DNA of 64,000 nucleotides from Deltaproteobacteria bacterium GWB2_55_19 (GCA_001797465.1 MGPQ01000010.1:62001-126000); one strand, 5' to 3'; counted from the first letter of the stretch, positions 27,306 through 36,574 are shown. The notes: generated by a model not told the origin, from the sequence alone. A program made the numbers and translations.

Positions 27306-28940
27306 TCAATTATTTGCCCGCGCTACGGCGTACTGGTCAAGCCTCGCGCTCTCGTTTATTTTTTCTATTATGGCGCCCATGCTTTCGCGGTCGCCGATGA
27401 TGAGGTAATGCCCGACCTTGTCCCTGAACTCCAGGTAGCCCATGGCGCAATGCCTGGAGACGAGGGCTGTGTCGTCCATGACCTGCGTAAGCAGGCCCTC
27501 GTCCTCGAGGCGTTTCGCAAAGGCTGTCGATTCCAGGGCTATCTCTGAAAAATGCCTGCCGTTTATCCTGTATTCGAGCGGCCTCCAGAGCGTAGGAGGC
27601 AGGCAGAGGGCGGGCGTGAAGAACATGAGATCGTCGAAGTATTTAGCGGAGAGCTCTATGCCGTATTTTTCCGGGAAGTCGCCCCACTCGCTCCTCGGTG
27701 AGACTATGGGGGCGCAGACGTAGACCGCGTCAGGCCGGGTCTCCTTTATGAATGCGAAGGTGTCGCAATCGGTCTCTTCTGTCCCGCCGGGCGGGGGGTA
27801 GACGAAGCTCGCCACAGTGAAAAGGCCGTCCTTTTTGCAGTCGCGTATAGTTTTTTTGGCGCGCTCGAGGTTGAGGCCCTTGTTTATGTAGCGGTCGAGA
27901 TGTTTCTGGTTGCCGGACTCTATCCCGAAGAAGATGGAGAAACACCCGGAGCGCTTCAATGTATCGAAGGACCCCTGGTCGAGGTTGTTTATGTGGCTTA
28001 TGAGGGCGTACTCGATACCGAGCCCCTGAGAGATTATTTTTTCCGCGACGTCTTTTATTAGGAACCCCGGGGTGTTCGAGTCCCCGTTCCTGAATATTCG
28101 CGTCCCGTGGTTTTCGATGACGTGGCGGAACTCCTTAAGGATATGCTCGGAGGTCTTGCACCTCCAGCGCGCGCCGCTCTTCATCGAGTGCCCGCAGAAG
28201 TGGCACTTAAAGGGGCATCCCCGGCTGAACTCGGAGATGAACATCTTGAGCTTCTTATTCCCCGAGAGCGCCGGGTAGGTCTCTGCGTCGTAGACGGGGA
28301 AGGAGAGGCTCAAGTCCTCGAGCCTTCTTTCGCGTGTAGTTATTATCTCCGCGCCGTCCCTGAAGATGAGGTTCGGGACCGCGCCGTACCCTTTTTTGGC
28401 GGCTACGCTCTCCGCGAGCGCAACAATAGTCTCCTCGCCCTCGCCTACGGCGAGGGCGTCGAAGACGCCCGTCACCTTGTAAATCCTCTCCCTGAAGTAA
28501 TCGACATGAGGGCCGCCGCCGAATATGGGGAGGTGGGGCAGGCGCTTTTTTATCCCGTTCGCGAGCTTTATGCAGTTCTCAAAGCCCTTGCCGGTCCAGA
28601 GCTTCATGCCGATGAAGCCGGCCTTTTCCCGCACGGCGGCCGCGCTTATCTCAGAGGCCTTTCTCTCGATATCCTCATCCTGTATCCTGTCTATCTCAAC
28701 CCTTATCCTCTCGAGCTCGCCGGAGCGCCCCTCGTTGCCCTGCCTTAGCGAATAGAGCCGCTCCCCGAGTTCGCGGGGGAGGAGGTCCATTACATCGATC
28801 GTGTTGTAGTCGAGTATCCTCGTCGCGTGCCCCTGGGATTTGAGCGACCCCGCGAGGACGGCGAGGCCGTTGTCCGGAAAAAAGGCATGCAATGAAGTCG
28901 GGTAGCCCGAGTAGTTTATGAGGAGGCTTCTGCTTTTCAT
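27306..28940 (-). CDS. B12-binding-domain radical SAM enzyme
   Basis: A 544-residue enzyme. The N-terminal half resembles the cobalamin-binding fold (LLINYSGYPTSLHAFFPDNGLAVLAGSL; GVFDALAVGEGEETIVAL). The radical-SAM core has the CxxxCxxC cluster motif in SRGCPFKCHFCGHS, then RNGDSNTPGFL and the IFFGIESGNQKHLDRYINKGL strand. Related enzymes methylate or rearrange lipids, peptides and antibiotics. The reaction here is not predictable. A Pho-box promoter lies upstream, and the acyltransferase gene follows at once. The start codon has only a weak Shine-Dalgarno. Confidence 0.8.
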   Translation of the reverse strand: MKSRSLLINYSGYPTSLHAFFPDNGLAVLAGSLKSQGHATRILDYNTIDVMDLLPRELGERLYSLRQGNEGRSGELERIRVEIDRIQDEDIERKASEISAAAVREKAGFIGMKLWTGKGFENCIKLANGIKKRLPHLPIFGGGPHVDYFRERIYKVTGVFDALAVGEGEETIVALAESVAAKKGYGAVPNLIFRDGAEIITTRERRLEDLSLSFPVYDAETYPALSGNKKLKMFISEFSRGCPFKCHFCGHSMKSGARWRCKTSEHILKEFRHVIENHGTRIFRNGDSNTPGFLIKDVAEKIISQGLGIEYALISHINNLDQGSFDTLKRSGCFSIFFGIESGNQKHLDRYINKGLNLERAKKTIRDCKKDGLFTVASFVYPPPGGTEETDCDTFAFIKETRPDAVYVCAPIVSPRSEWGDFPEKYGIELSAKYFDDLMFFTPALCLPPTLWRPLEYRINGRHFSEIALESTAFAKRLEDEGLLTQVMDDTALVSRHCAMGYLEFRDKVGHYLIIGDRESMGAIIEKINESARLDQYAVARANN

Positions 28941-28982
28941 GAGGCCCGTTACGGCGTTGGACTTAAATCGCGTCCACGCGCT

Positions 28983-29008
28983 GGCCTCCCTAAGTTTAAC
29001 GGGAGGCC
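28983..29008 (-). promoter_or_regulatory. GC-rich hairpin in the radical-SAM leader
   Basis: Arms GGCCTCCC and GGGAGGCC enclose a 10-nt loop. On the minus transcript it lies within the leader of about 120 nt between the Pho-box promoter and ATG 28940 and has no U-tract, so it is not an obvious terminator in that direction. Confidence 0.5.
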
Positions 29009-29067
29009 TTTTAAGTTTAGGGGCAACCTTTTGTTTGGCTTGACCGGGTCTGAGTGTCTTTAAGGGG

Positions 29068-29102
29068 ATTATAATCGGGGCAAGGTGACAGATAGGTGAC
29101 AG
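29068..29102 (-). promoter_or_regulatory. Pho-box promoter of the radical-SAM/acyltransferase pair
   Basis: Minus strand: two exact CTGTCAC repeats (29096-29102 and 29085-29091), starting 11 bp apart, then 11 nt, then perfect TATAAT (29068-29073). In PhoB-activated promoters two such 7-mers spaced 11 bp replace the -35 box about 10 bp before the -10, which is what is seen here. Confidence 0.8.
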
Positions 29103-29144
29103 ATTAGGGTATGCGAGGCAAGGGGCTTAAAAAAAGGCGGGTTG

Positions 29145-32100
29145 CTATTTTCCGGCGGAAAGGGAGAGGTAGATGTTTTTCGTCCTGGGAGAGGGGTCTA
29201 TGCCGAGGACATCTTCGAGCCCCCTCTCAAGGCGCTTGTACAAGACGAGGGCCTCGCCGCTCCTCCCCTGTTTTTCGAGTAAGACCATGAGCCTTTGGTA
29301 GAGTTCCTCGGAGAGGGACTCTACCGCTATCCCCCTCCGGTAGCATTCGATCGCCTTCCCGGCGTCCCCGGATTTTTCCCAATGGGAGCCGAGGCTTGCG
29401 ACCGCGCTTATGTATCTCTCCCTGACGCCCTCGTAAAAGAGTACGACCCAGGGGTTCTCGTCCGGCTCTATCTGGAACCCCTCGCCGTAGAGCTCTACGG
29501 CATCATCAAGCGCCTTTACGGGGAAATCGGTCTTTCCGGGGAAAGGCTTCGCGCCGTTGACCGCCTGGTTGAACTTCCAGGCATCGACCCAGGTGTAGCG
29601 CGCATTCAGCGCGAGCCTGCCATCTTTGAGGAGCACCGCGTCCTCGATCCCGATGAGGGACCGGAGGCGCTTGAGCGTTGTAGTGAAGGCCACATGCGCC
29701 GCGTCCCCTTCGGAATCGTGCCAGAGCGCGTCGGATATCCTGCTCTCAGGGACGTTCCTGCCGCCGAAGGAGATGAGGAGTTTGAGCATCTCGATAGGCT
29801 TTTTCGGGGTCTTTCTGCCGAACTGCATTGCAACGCCGTCCTTATACACAGCGAACCTGCCGAGGGTGTAAATCTTCAGGCGCCAGGGCCATTCGTCAAG
29901 CCTTAAAGGAGGGGTCTTTGGGAAGAGGCCCCTCTCCCTTATGAGCCGCTTCGCGTAATCGGGTTCAATCCCCTCCTCTATGGCCAGCGCGCAGAGCTCA
30001 GCCATTATGTCGGGCCGCCACATGTGAAAGTTGACGAAGCCCTGCCTGGACCCGAGCGAGAAGGCCTCCTTGAGCTTGTCGGCCGCGGCGCGGCGTTTGC
30101 CGCTCTCGAGTGAGAACCACGCCTCGAAGACCGAGGCGACGAAGACGACGAGCTTGCTGCCCGTGCGCACAGCGAGCGCGCGGGCGCGCGCGGCCTCCTC
30201 GAAGCCCTTGAGCCTTTCGCCGAGCTCGAAGCGCACAAGCGCGAGCCCGGCCCTGGACATCGCCTCGGCAAAGGGCGAGCCCATATCCATCGCGAGCCCC
30301 AAAGAGAGTTTCTCGTGCTCGAGCGCGCCCGGGAGGTCCTTATTAAGGAGCCTGTGGCAGGCCTCTATGTGGTGGTAATACGACGCGCAGAACCTTCTCC
30401 TCTCGTCCATGGCCGAGGCGGCCTTATTGAGGAATCTCTCCGCCCCGTCCAGGTCCCCGGATGTGAGCGAGCATACCGCGCCGTGTCCGTAAAGGAAGTA
30501 GTCGAAGATATTCATGCCCTTGGTCTCGGAGATACGGAGCCCCTCTCCGACCGTGGCCACGCACGCGTCGAGCTTTCCACGGTACAGGGAGTTAAGGGCC
30601 TCGGAGAGCTTTATGGCGACCTGCGCGAAAGGGGAGTGGTCCCGGCGCCCCGCCATGCTTGTCAGCCGCTCGACTATGACGTTCGCCCTTTCGAGGTCTC
30701 CGGTCCAGACGAAGTAATCAACGAGGCACAGACCTGCCTGCGCATAAGCGTCGGGGTCGGGGATATCGTTGAGGAGCGAGAGGGTCTTCTCCGCCCAGAG
30801 GCCCATATCCGGGTGGGCCGGGGCTCTGAACGAGAGCGCGAGGAACATGAAGAGCGTTGAGCGGACCTCGACCTCCTTTGAGGGGAACGTCCCGTATTCC
30901 TTGAGCAACCCGTCGAATACGGCTATCCAGCGGTCCAGGGGCTTCAGGTTGTCAAAGCGGTGTATAAGCGCTTCTACCGCCCCGGACCAGCTCATGAAGA
31001 CGCCCTGCTGGTCTCCGGAGGCGCGCGCGGCCTCGAAGGCCTTCTCGAAGAATAAAACGGACTTTTCCTGGTCGAAGTGAAAATAGCACCGCCCCTTCCA
31101 GAACCATAGGGAAGGGTTCCTGTCCATCTCCTCTTCCCCCATGCCATCCAGCCAGTCCTTGAGCGTGAGATACCTGCCTTGCCGGAGGAGCGAGGGCGCC
31201 TCCCGACAGATAAGTCCGCCGAGCGAGACCTTGTCATTGGCGCGGAGGAAGAGCGCGGCGGCCTCTTCCGGGTATCCGTTCTCCGCGAGTATCACGGCGG
31301 CCTTCTTCTCTATTTCCGCGAGTGCTTCAGGGGTCGTCTCCCGTTTAAGCCTTGAGGCGAGGAACTCCCTGAAGAGGTTGTGGTACTGGTAGCTCTCCTC
31401 CTCGCCCGAGTGGCTCTGGATGAAGTAGTTTTTTTCTACAAGCTCTGAGAGCATCGCCCCGGAGCGTTTGTTCCCGGTAAGCGCCTCCGCCATCCCCGGG
31501 GTCATCGCCGGGAATAGAGAGGTCTTCAAGAGAAACCCCCTGAAGTCGGCCGGGAGCTTCTGGAAGAAACCGGACGCGAAGTAGTCGAATACCTCCGTGG
31601 GGCTGTGCCTGTCTATCCGCTCAGCGCCGAAGTCTTCGGTTTCGCTACTGAGGAGGAGGACGAGGCCGGCGAGCCACCCGTCGGTGGAGGACAGGAGGTT
31701 ACGGACCTGCTCGTCGGTCAAGTGCCTGCCGCGCTTCCTGAAGGCTATGCCGCGGACCTCGTCAGGCGTAAGACGGAGTTCCTCCCAGGAGACCGTCTCC
31801 ATGGAGCTGGCGAGCCGCATCCTCGAGAAGACCGGCGGAGGGGCTCCCCTGCTTACGATAAGGACATTGGCCTTTTTCGGGAGCGCGTCCAGGCCTTCGT
31901 GGATTATCTCGTGGAGGGCGGACTCAAAAGTAGCCTCCTGAAAGTTGTCGAATACGATAAGCGCCTTGGGGCCCAGGCGCGAGTAGAGTTCTGAAAAGTA
32001 CTCGCGCGAGAAGGCCTTGAGGCCTAACGCGTATTCCGGGGTGAAGTGGGGGAGCGGCTTTTTTTTCCTGGGGTCGGCTTTGAGGGCGGCAAGCCCCATG

Positions 32101-32342
32101 TAATGGAAGAAGGAGCCGGGGTCGTTGTCGCCCCTGTCCACCTGATACCAGACGGACGGGAGCTTTCTCGCCTCTATGTAGCTCGCCACAAGGGTCGTTT
32201 TCCCCGAGCCCGGCGGTCCGTAGACCCAGATGAGGGGTTTTTCCCTGCACTTATCGAGGATGCTGAAAAATTTGTCGCGGAAAAATATGTTCTGCGGGGC
32301 GGGCCTTGTTATCTTGGCGAGTGATTCAGGGAGGTTCTTCAT
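29145..32342 (-). CDS. Large STAND ATPase transcriptional regulator with TPRs and C-terminal BTAD/winged-helix domain
   Basis: A 1065-residue MalT-like signal-integrating activator. The N-terminal NTPase domain shows Walker A GPPGSGKTTLVASYIEA and ALIVFDNFQ (Walker B). The middle 450 residues are helical TPR-type repeats. The C-terminus begins WRLKIYTLGRFAVYKDG, an OmpR/SARP-like winged helix (IEMLKLLISFGGRNVPESRI, then LKRLRSLIG), and ends with a bacterial transcriptional activation (BTAD) domain. Ligand and targets are unknown. It could control the genes downstream, but these have their own Pho-box promoter. No clear Shine-Dalgarno is visible. Confidence 0.8.
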   Translation of the reverse strand: MKNLPESLAKITRPAPQNIFFRDKFFSILDKCREKPLIWVYGPPGSGKTTLVASYIEARKLPSVWYQVDRGDNDPGSFFHYMGLAALKADPRKKKPLPHFTPEYALGLKAFSREYFSELYSRLGPKALIVFDNFQEATFESALHEIIHEGLDALPKKANVLIVSRGAPPPVFSRMRLASSMETVSWEELRLTPDEVRGIAFRKRGRHLTDEQVRNLLSSTDGWLAGLVLLLSSETEDFGAERIDRHSPTEVFDYFASGFFQKLPADFRGFLLKTSLFPAMTPGMAEALTGNKRSGAMLSELVEKNYFIQSHSGEEESYQYHNLFREFLASRLKRETTPEALAEIEKKAAVILAENGYPEEAAALFLRANDKVSLGGLICREAPSLLRQGRYLTLKDWLDGMGEEEMDRNPSLWFWKGRCYFHFDQEKSVLFFEKAFEAARASGDQQGVFMSWSGAVEALIHRFDNLKPLDRWIAVFDGLLKEYGTFPSKEVEVRSTLFMFLALSFRAPAHPDMGLWAEKTLSLLNDIPDPDAYAQAGLCLVDYFVWTGDLERANVIVERLTSMAGRRDHSPFAQVAIKLSEALNSLYRGKLDACVATVGEGLRISETKGMNIFDYFLYGHGAVCSLTSGDLDGAERFLNKAASAMDERRRFCASYYHHIEACHRLLNKDLPGALEHEKLSLGLAMDMGSPFAEAMSRAGLALVRFELGERLKGFEEAARARALAVRTGSKLVVFVASVFEAWFSLESGKRRAAADKLKEAFSLGSRQGFVNFHMWRPDIMAELCALAIEEGIEPDYAKRLIRERGLFPKTPPLRLDEWPWRLKIYTLGRFAVYKDGVAMQFGRKTPKKPIEMLKLLISFGGRNVPESRISDALWHDSEGDAAHVAFTTTLKRLRSLIGIEDAVLLKDGRLALNARYTWVDAWKFNQAVNGAKPFPGKTDFPVKALDDAVELYGEGFQIEPDENPWVVLFYEGVRERYISAVASLGSHWEKSGDAGKAIECYRRGIAVESLSEELYQRLMVLLEKQGRSGEALVLYKRLERGLEDVLGIDPSPRTKNIYLSLSAGK

Positions 32343-32813
32343 CGATAGATTCGGCCCCGCGAGATTAAGATGTGGTGCGATTAGGCGCGTCCCAGGAGCG
32401 GTTCCTGATCCATAATGTTTCGGTGTCTCTAATTTTCCAGAATTCGGCGCGATTAGTCAACAAATGTTTTGCGGGACGCTGTTTTTTTTGAATTCTGACG
32501 CGGGGCAAACTGCGGGTGCTTGTAAAGGATGTTTCCGGAAAAAGGGAACACACCCTTGAGACGAGGTGGGTCGGCCCGAAGGAAAGGTGAGGCAGTATTC
32601 GAGGCAGAAGGTAGTCGTCGGCAGAGAGCCTGTTGACGCTGGTGTGGCTTGAGTTTGATCCAACGGGTTGTACGGGAGAGCCCGGAGGCTTTAGCGACGC
32701 CGGGGCAATAAAGAGGTTCGGGGTCTGGAAGGTGGAGTTCTCCCTCGACAGCCGCTTTGTGGACAGCGCCGGGTTCGTCGGTTCATGTTGTTGAGGTAGC
32801 CTTAATATGGATG
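32343..32813. other. Intergenic stretch of about 470 bp, no supported gene
   Basis: It lies upstream of the STAND regulator. A minus-strand TTGACT at about 32454-32459, 17 nt from a weak GAAAAT, is a possible promoter for that gene. Small ORFs on both strands have no family resemblance and no Shine-Dalgarno. It may be the remains of a decayed gene; I cannot identify one. Confidence 0.4.
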
Positions 32814-33542
32814 TTAACCGATATCGTCCTCGGCGGCGATCCGCGCGCCCGCCTTTGCGGCATGGAGCCAGCCTTCGTCCCTGCCGCTGAAGGGCGTCTT
32901 TTTGCAGACGATCAGGTGGTCGTGCACAAGGAGGTCTATGGCGAGCGCGGCCCTCTCGAGCGTTCTCGCGAGCTGTCTTTCGGAGGGGGTCTCCGCGGAG
33001 AGTGCGCCGGGTACGGCGCGGATGAAGACTACCGCGCGCGCGTTGTGCCTTATCGCGAGCTCCACGGCCTTTCTCGAAACCGCCACAGGGCTTTCGATGT
33101 TGCCGTCATGGATAAGCTCCGTTGAGAGGACCTCGTTCCTCGCGTTCAGGTATATGGCAAGGAGCCTCTCGCCCTTCAAGCCCTTGAGCGAAGCCCTCAG
33201 GAGCCTGATGGCGTCTTTTTTTTCGTTGACGGTCTCAAGCTTTGGGCCAGCCCCGGCTATGTAGCCCTCCCTCATCTTTTTTATGGCGGATATGAGGGAA
33301 GCGGCCTTGCGCGGGACGCCTTTTGTCGACTTGAGTTCGTTTTCGTCTGCCGCAAGGACGGAGTTCAAGTCCCTGAACCTCTCGAACAGCGCCTTTGAGG
33401 CGGCCTTAAGCCCCTTTTCCGTCACCGAATACGAAAGGAGGAGCTCGAGCGCCTCAGAGGGCGTGAACCCTTCGATGCCCGAGGCCTTGAACCGGTCCCG
33501 GAGCCACTTTTTGGCCTTTAATGTGCCGTTCTTCTCTTGCAT
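32814..33542 (-). CDS. RadC-like protein with a degenerate JAMM metal site
   Basis: A 242-residue protein of the RadC/UPF0758 family. The N-terminal helix-hairpin-helix region is recognisable (FTPSEALELLLSYSV, then LKSTKGVPRKAASLISAI), as are the JAB-like strands LLAIYLNARNEVLSTELIHDGN and VHDHLIVCKK. The metal motif that normally reads HNHPSGxxxPSxxD reads IRAVPGALSAETPSERQ, so both histidines and the Asp are gone. A metallopeptidase activity is not expected. It starts 15 nt after the PilZ gene ends, so it is co-transcribed with it. RadC has no proven repair role even when intact. Confidence 0.75.
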   Translation of the reverse strand: MQEKNGTLKAKKWLRDRFKASGIEGFTPSEALELLLSYSVTEKGLKAASKALFERFRDLNSVLAADENELKSTKGVPRKAASLISAIKKMREGYIAGAGPKLETVNEKKDAIRLLRASLKGLKGERLLAIYLNARNEVLSTELIHDGNIESPVAVSRKAVELAIRHNARAVVFIRAVPGALSAETPSERQLARTLERAALAIDLLVHDHLIVCKKTPFSGRDEGWLHAAKAGARIAAEDDIG

Positions 33543-33557
33543 GATCCGGAAGCCCTG

Positions 33558-34181
33558 TCAGCGACGCATTCCAAAAAGGCTCTTCTCCCTTATATAATCC
33601 TCTATGGCGTCGCGCGTCTTTTCGTCATCCGTCAAAAACTTTACGCCCATCTTGTTGCCGTCGCCTATCCAGACGACCCTCCCCCTGATGGCGCAAGTCT
33701 CCCCTTCGTCTCTCTTCAGATGGACTGTTATCTCCTTCCAGAGCCTGTCCAATGATACGTTTTTGCCGTCTATGCAGACGCCGGATACGCTCAAGTTCAC
33801 GATGTTGCCCTGGAAGATAAGGCGGTTGATGGAGTATTCAACCCCGTTGTCATTGAGCGTATGCCTTGCCTCGTCCCTGCAACCGTCGAGGAGCTCCTTA
33901 AGGTTATTAATGAACATCTTCATGGACCTTAATGAGATATTGTCGACCTTCTCGGAGTTCTTAAGGCCTGCGGCCTCTTTTTCCGCCTCGAGTATGAGCC
34001 TTCTGTACCTGGGCACGCTCTTGAAAAGGACGTCTCTCGCGATGAGGAAGGGCCCGGCCGCGACATAGAGGTCTTTTACGGGAATTACCCCGGAGCACCC
34101 CGGACAGACCATCTCCGCGGCCCTGGTCTTGAAAGGGAGGTGAATCCACTCCTGGCAACCTGGACATTCCATTTTAAGCAT
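33558..34181 (-). CDS. Zinc-ribbon PilZ-domain protein
   Basis: A 207-residue protein with two parts. The N-terminus has a zinc ribbon (ECPGCQEWIHLP...VCPGCSGVIPV). The C-terminal 90 residues are PilZ-like: FQGNIVNLSVSGVCIDG followed by RGRVVWIGDGNKMGVKFL, the usual strand pattern of this c-di-GMP-binding fold. The RxxxR motif that contacts c-di-GMP is not clear, so ligand binding is uncertain. Regulation of motility or polysaccharide output is the usual role. A promoter lies 8 nt upstream of ATG 34181, and there is no Shine-Dalgarno. Confidence 0.7.
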   Translation of the reverse strand: MLKMECPGCQEWIHLPFKTRAAEMVCPGCSGVIPVKDLYVAAGPFLIARDVLFKSVPRYRRLILEAEKEAAGLKNSEKVDNISLRSMKMFINNLKELLDGCRDEARHTLNDNGVEYSINRLIFQGNIVNLSVSGVCIDGKNVSLDRLWKEITVHLKRDEGETCAIRGRVVWIGDGNKMGVKFLTDDEKTRDAIEDYIREKSLFGMRR

Positions 34182-34189
34182 GGCAGAGT

Positions 34190-34217
34190 TTTATAGTTGA
34201 GATTAGAGGGTTTTGAA
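34190..34217 (-). promoter_or_regulatory. Promoter of the PilZ/RadC-like pair, leaderless geometry
   Basis: Minus strand: TTCAAA (34212-34217), 16-nt spacer, TATAAA (34190-34195), then 8 nt to ATG 34181. Confidence 0.5.
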
Positions 34218-34387
34218 CCAAAAGGCCCGTTTTACTAAAAACTGTAAATGATATTCAAGATATGTGCCAATTGTAAAAACGGATGGGACGGGTTTTTTTA
34301 TGAGATAAAACAACTACTTTAATTTTTGAAATTCGGCGGGGTGGTGAGGCTGGCGTAAAAAAGTGTACCATGATTACTTAGCTGTAA

Positions 34388-34405
34388 TGTTACACATATG
34401 TGACA
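34388..34405. repeat. Imperfect palindrome downstream of the sigma-54 activator gene
   Basis: The sequence TGTTACACATATGTGACA is a dyad centred on CACATATGTG, with GTAA and TTAC further out. It has no T-run, so it looks more like a protein-binding site than a terminator. Confidence 0.4.
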
Positions 34406-34432
34406 TGTTACGCTTTAAATACGGGAATGGGC

Positions 34433-36574
34433 CTATCTGCCTGTTGAACGGTTTTGAGAAAGCATCCTGTATAGGGTCTGTCTGCTTATCCCTAACAGTC
34501 CGGCGGCCTTTGATTTATTGCCTGCGGACCTTTCAAGGGCGCTCAAGACCGAACCGATGTCGGTCTTTCTCGGCCTTATGGGCGTATCCTGTCCCGTGTC
34601 TCCAGGTAGCTTGAAATACATGGGGAGCGCCTCCATGCCTATGGTCTCGGAGCGCGATACGATGAAGGCGTGTTCAAGCGTGTGCTCAAGCTCGCGGATG
34701 TTACCCGGCCATCCGTAGCCCATGAAGGCCCTCTGGACCTCTGGGGATATGAGGGAGATGTTCTTGCAGTACTTCTTGTTGAACCTCGATATGAAGTGGC
34801 CGACGAGGAGCGGCAGATCCTCGAGCCTTTGCCTGAGAGGCGGGAGCGATATCTCCACGACCTTCAGCCTGTAATAGAGGTCCTCCCTGAACCTCCCCTC
34901 CCTGACCCTTTGGAGGAGGTCGCGGTTCGTGGCCGCGATTATCCTCACATCAGACTTCATCGTCGTCGAGTCCCCGAGCCTCTCGAACTCCCTGTGCTGG
35001 AGGACGCGGAGCAACTTCAATTGAGTCTCCTCGGATAAGTCGCCTATCTCGTCCAAAAAGATAGTCCCGTTGTCGGCGAGCTCGAACCTCCCGATCCTGT
35101 CGCGGACAGCGCCGGTGAAGGCGCCCCTCACATGGCCGAAGAGCTCGCTCCCCAGGAGGTGCTCGGGTATCGCCGAGCAGTTGACCTTCACAAGGGGGCC
35201 GTTTGAGCGCAGGCCCCCGTAATGGATAGCCTCCGCGACGAGCTCCTTGCCGGTGCCGGTCTCGCCTGTTATGAGGACGGTAGTCGTAAGGTCGGCGAGG
35301 TCGCCTATGAGCGAGTAGATCTCCTGCATGCGGGGCGCCGCGCCGATGATGTTATGCAACTGCTTGCGCTCGTTAAGATCGCGCTCAAGCACGGCGAGCC
35401 GGGTTTCGTCCCTTATGACCAGGACCGCCCCTGAGAAGCCCCCGTCGCAGTCGACGAGCGGGTAGGCGTTTATCCCGACTGTCTGGCCTCTACCCGGCTT
35501 TCCGCACTCTATGCGGCCCGCCTCGACCGGCCCCATGAGCCTGAAGGTCTCGGCGAGCGTCTCGAAGCATTTTTTGGAGCAGTCCATGATGAGCGAGTTG
35601 AAGTGGTGGCCGATGTCCCCTCGTGAAAGGGCGCATATGCGGGAGGCGGAATAGTTAAGCTCCAATATGGTGAAATCGAGGTCGATGGTTATTATCGCGT
35701 CCCTGACCGAGCGGAATATCGCCTCGAGGTTCGAGCGGTACTTGTTCAATTCGGCCTCGGCGCGCTTGAAATCAGTGATGTCGCTCCCTGAGCTCAGGGA
35801 GGCGTATATTTCTCCCGATGGCGTCCTGAGGACCGTGTTGTGCCACGCTATCGTCCTTTCCTCGCCGGACCTTGTGAGGACCACGTTTTCGCAATAGGCG
35901 GTCACGCCCTTTCCGGCTATCAGGTCCTGAAACCTTGAACGAGTCTCTTCCCTGCTTCTCGAGGCCAGAAAGTCATCGAACCAGTTCTTTCCGATTATCC
36001 CGGCCTCGGCATACCCGAGGACCTCCGCGCCCTTCCTGTTTATCATCGTGACCTTTTCGTCCGCGCCTATGGCCACGAAGATGACGCCCGCGAGGTCGAG
36101 ATATCTCTGCGCCTTGTCGCGCTCCGAGCGCAAATTTTCCTCGGCCTGTCTCCTGTAACTTATGTCTCTCGCGATGCCGATGACGCCTGTTATCTCCCCC
36201 TCCTCGTTCCTGAAAGGGACGTTCTTGTACTCGCAGAGCACCCCGGTCTCCTTGAAGCGGAGCTCGTACTCCGGGGACTCGCCCTGAAGCGTCCTCGCGT
36301 AGACGTCCCTAGCCTTTACAAGGTCCTCTCCGCCAAAGAGAGGTCCAAAGGGTTTTCCGATGAACTCCACGGCCTTGCGCCCGGAGTACCTCTCGAATTG
36401 CCGGTTGACGAAAAGGAGATTTCCCCCGGTGTCGCAGATGTAGGCGAGGTCGTTGATGTTCAAGAATAAAGCCTCGAACCTCTTGAGCTCATGGACCTCG
36501 CGCTCTTTTGCCGAGAGCGCCTCCTTAAGGGCCCATACCTCGTCTGCGTTTTTATTTTTCATATCTTCCGACAT
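34433..36574 (-). CDS. PAS-domain sigma-54-dependent transcriptional activator
   Basis: A 713-residue enhancer-binding protein. After a short coiled N-terminus there are three PAS domains (about 25-140, 155-270 and 285-395; first one FLNINDLAYICDTGGNLLFVN). The AAA+ core follows with Walker A GETGTGKELVAEAIHY, the sigma-54 contact loop GAFTGA, and DNGTIFLDEIGDL (Walker B). The C-terminal Fis-type HTH is GNKSKAAGLLGISRQTLYRML. It senses a cytoplasmic signal through PAS and activates RpoN promoters. The start is supported by GAGGAAGG. Targets are unknown; I see no clear -24/-12 promoter nearby. Confidence 0.9.
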   Translation of the reverse strand: MSEDMKNKNADEVWALKEALSAKEREVHELKRFEALFLNINDLAYICDTGGNLLFVNRQFERYSGRKAVEFIGKPFGPLFGGEDLVKARDVYARTLQGESPEYELRFKETGVLCEYKNVPFRNEEGEITGVIGIARDISYRRQAEENLRSERDKAQRYLDLAGVIFVAIGADEKVTMINRKGAEVLGYAEAGIIGKNWFDDFLASRSREETRSRFQDLIAGKGVTAYCENVVLTRSGEERTIAWHNTVLRTPSGEIYASLSSGSDITDFKRAEAELNKYRSNLEAIFRSVRDAIITIDLDFTILELNYSASRICALSRGDIGHHFNSLIMDCSKKCFETLAETFRLMGPVEAGRIECGKPGRGQTVGINAYPLVDCDGGFSGAVLVIRDETRLAVLERDLNERKQLHNIIGAAPRMQEIYSLIGDLADLTTTVLITGETGTGKELVAEAIHYGGLRSNGPLVKVNCSAIPEHLLGSELFGHVRGAFTGAVRDRIGRFELADNGTIFLDEIGDLSEETQLKLLRVLQHREFERLGDSTTMKSDVRIIAATNRDLLQRVREGRFREDLYYRLKVVEISLPPLRQRLEDLPLLVGHFISRFNKKYCKNISLISPEVQRAFMGYGWPGNIRELEHTLEHAFIVSRSETIGMEALPMYFKLPGDTGQDTPIRPRKTDIGSVLSALERSAGNKSKAAGLLGISRQTLYRMLSQNRSTGR

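Noticed and set aside
32457..32663. Small minus-strand ORF in the gap upstream of the STAND regulator
   Set aside because: No Shine-Dalgarno, odd composition, no resemblance to any family; left as non-coding.
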